DNA from: a bacterium
GTDB lineage: Bacteria; Vulcanimicrobiota; Vulcanimicrobiia; Vulcanimicrobiales; Vulcanimicrobiaceae
Direction of reading: 5' to 3'
Assembly (NCBI GenBank): GCA_021794205.1
Contig: JAJYRH010000006.1
Location: 34,572-98,571 of the forward strand
Length of the DNA: 64,000 nt
Under the pieces are notes generated by a model. The model searched no databases. It was not told the DNA's origin and saw only the letters and a list, made by a program, of their open reading frames with translations. Position 1 is the stretch's first letter. The number at the start of each line of letters is the position of its first letter. Both the position numbers and the translations under genes were made by a program. Shown one piece after another: positions 62,853 through 64,000 of this stretch.

Positions 62853-63527
62853 ATGAGGCCACCCCTCCGAGCGGGCATTTGCTTATTGTCGTTCATTGTG
62901 TTGGCCGGGTGTAGCGCGATCAACTATTTCAAGTATGTTGGGTTTGGCTACCAACATGAAAACGATATTAGTAGTGCTGTTAGAGCCTTCCTTGCACGGA
63001 ACCCGCCGGCTGCAAATATACCCTCCGGCAAGGTATATTCGGGGGCATATTTGGAGATGCTGGAGAAAAGTGGGCTTCTAACACAACTCCCGCTTAGGAG
63101 CGGGAGCCCCTCACGCCCATATACAGACGTGCGCCTAACGAAACGCGCCGAGACGCTGGCTCGCCGAGATCGGTGGCAGCGAATATCTACCGACCTTCCT
63201 CCATCATACAAGGTGAATGTTGGGTCACTTCGGTTGACTCGCATTTGGACGATTTCGCCAATGTTCTTGGGAAAGTTCGTGCGACCTCGAAATATGAGGT
63301 GCTATGCCATTACGTTTGCGGTGAAATTGTCGTTGAATAGGGCCGGCCGAGATCTGGTTCCGATGTTGCGGCCGAACTCGAAATTGTTTTTATCCGGCGG
63401 AGGAACAGTGGAACTCCTGGAAGTTGATTTTACACCCAGCCCATCCGATGCCGGCAAATCGATAAATGGGCACCTTTTTGTTTGTACGCGGCACGGACGA
63501 TGGTTCGTGTACTCCGTCGGAAAATAG
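62853..63527 (+). CDS. Lipoprotein B of the local paralogous family
   Basis: 224 residues from ATG 62853, where the signal sequence MRPPLRAGICLLSFIVLAGC begins (ATG 62832 would add 7 residues). Lipobox VLAGC. After it: SAINYFKYVGFGYQHENDISS, KVYSGAYLEMLEKSGLLTQ, TKRAETLARRDRWQR, NMRCYAITFAVKLSLNRAGRD. Homologous to lipoproteins A and C. GC content is clearly below that of the core genes. Confidence 0.7.
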   Translation: MRPPLRAGICLLSFIVLAGCSAINYFKYVGFGYQHENDISSAVRAFLARNPPAANIPSGKVYSGAYLEMLEKSGLLTQLPLRSGSPSRPYTDVRLTKRAETLARRDRWQRISTDLPPSYKVNVGSLRLTRIWTISPMFLGKFVRPRNMRCYAITFAVKLSLNRAGRDLVPMLRPNSKLFLSGGGTVELLEVDFTPSPSDAGKSINGHLFVCTRHGRWFVYSVGK

Positions 63528-63622
63528 CGAATGCAGCTTATGGATGAAACCCGCGCGGTAGTGGTGGCAGCCTCGTGCTTAAAAGTGCGGGGAATCCTCC
63601 GTCGTCGTGGGCGCTCCGCCTT

Positions 63623-63907
63623 ATGAGCCGCCACGAAAAGATGAGTCGGCGGATCGGCGCGATCGCTTGCTTGTCGGCATTAACGATGCTTGTTGGCTGC
63701 GGCGTGATGGGCCATGTTAGCGCCATCGAGTTTGGGTACCGCCACAAAAGCGAAATCGGGAGCGCTATCGCAGATTTTTTGGCTATACGCCCTGCGTACG
63801 CGTGGATACAAACCGGGAAGGTTTACAAACAAGCTGACTGGCAACCATTAGAGAAAAGAGGCCTTTTAAAAAAAGGGGCTTCAGGAGTTTGTGTGGGCTG
63901 GATATAG
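63623..63907 (+). CDS. Lipoprotein C, truncated member of the local family
   Basis: 94 residues (ATG 63641 is another start). Lipobox MLVGC, then MGHVSAIEFGYRHKSEIGSAI and GKVYKQADWQPLEKRGLLKKG, parallel to lipoprotein B up to KSGLLTQ. Then it stops after GVCVGWI, while B continues for about 130 residues. A run of seven A before four G (63869-63879) marks where the similarity ends, so this may be a frameshifted relic. Confidence 0.55.
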   Translation: MSRHEKMSRRIGAIACLSALTMLVGCGVMGHVSAIEFGYRHKSEIGSAIADFLAIRPAYAWIQTGKVYKQADWQPLEKRGLLKKGASGVCVGWI

Positions 63908-63941
63908 CTCCAAACCCCCACAATGAAAGAGGATGGCACGC

Positions 63942-64000
63942 ATGAAGCGGGCCTCGCTTCGAAATCCACGTGCCTGGTACGTCATCCATTGGATCTTGCT
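63942..64000 (+). CDS. Possible start of a gene cut by the window edge
   Basis: ATG 63942 is preceded by AGAGGA at 63928-63933 and opens MKRASLRNPRAWYVIHWILL without a stop to the window end. Too short to identify. Confidence 0.25.
   Translation, partial: MKRASLRNPRAWYVIHWIL

Noticed and set aside
63540..63622. 28-codon ORF starting MDETRAVVVAASC before lipoprotein C
   Set aside because: No ribosome binding site and no similarity to neighbours; probably decayed sequence.
1..64000. tRNA, rRNA or other structural RNA genes
   Set aside because: The intergenic gaps were read by eye and no tRNA-like TTCGANNC arm with acceptor stem was found; a tRNAscan/Infernal run would be decisive.

Overview
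The window (64 kb, high GC at roughly 65 percent until about position 61,300, lower after that) is a bacterial chromosome segment around the replication origin. It carries the classic origin block: dnaA-dnaN-recF-dciA leftward, rpmH-rnpA-yidD-yidC-jag-mnmE-mnmG-rsmG-(cca)-parA-parB rightward, with DnaA boxes between dnaA and rpmH and three parS-like sites next to parAB. ADP-heptose genes, an outer-membrane cytochrome-porin and several lipoproteins point to a diderm cell. The N-terminal extension of ribosomal protein L27 is of the type cleaved by the Prp protease, known from Firmicutes. A high-GC diderm with a Terrabacteria-style L27 suggests a lineage such as Candidatus Eremiobacterota (WPS-2) or a relative; this is an inference, as no 16S rRNA gene is present.

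Layout. 1-5034: leftward replication genes and the putative oriC. 5035-11553: rightward ribosomal, RNase P, membrane-insertase and tRNA-modification operon, in which mnmE is fused to an N-terminal VOC (glyoxalase-fold) domain. 11554-12161: a repeat field holding two near-identical 165-bp units, each ending in a parS-like palindrome. 12162-17879: cca, parAB, a small membrane protein, thiE, thiD, trpS. 17886-19685: a leftward aminotransferase and two small membrane proteins. 19729-24104: two unrecognised proteins, a 1065-residue protein with six DUF11-like repeats and a membrane-anchored partner, which share a C-terminal domain. 24073-30087: leftward rpmA, obg, nadD, maf, mreC, mreD, mrdA (growth and cell shape). 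30262-32328: two soluble CuA-type copper proteins beside a Cyc2-like monoheme cytochrome-porin. 32431-39553: fabF, rnc, smc, purH.

39554-40103 is a second repeat field (3 x 23 bp, then 3 x 116 bp with inverted arms). 40104-52060 holds a VOC enzyme, hisS, accB, then gmhA-hldA-hldC, an LpxB-like protein, five alternating GT2/GT9 glycosyltransferases and aspS, which looks like one surface-glycan operon framed by aminoacyl-tRNA synthetases. 52066-54744: secreted and lipoprotein hypotheticals, a PaiB-like protein and an MFS exporter. 54741-59788: a five-gene leftward operon pairing an enolase-superfamily dipeptide epimerase with a DUF1611/DgcN-like protein, a peptide-binding lipoprotein, a C39-like peptidase and trmL; it probably handles D-amino-acid peptides. 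59787-64000: a photolyase followed by a lower-GC accessory tail with three paralogous lipoproteins (one truncated), a decayed fragment of the photolyase 3' end and other small pseudogenes. No tRNA, rRNA, CRISPR array or transposase gene was recognised.
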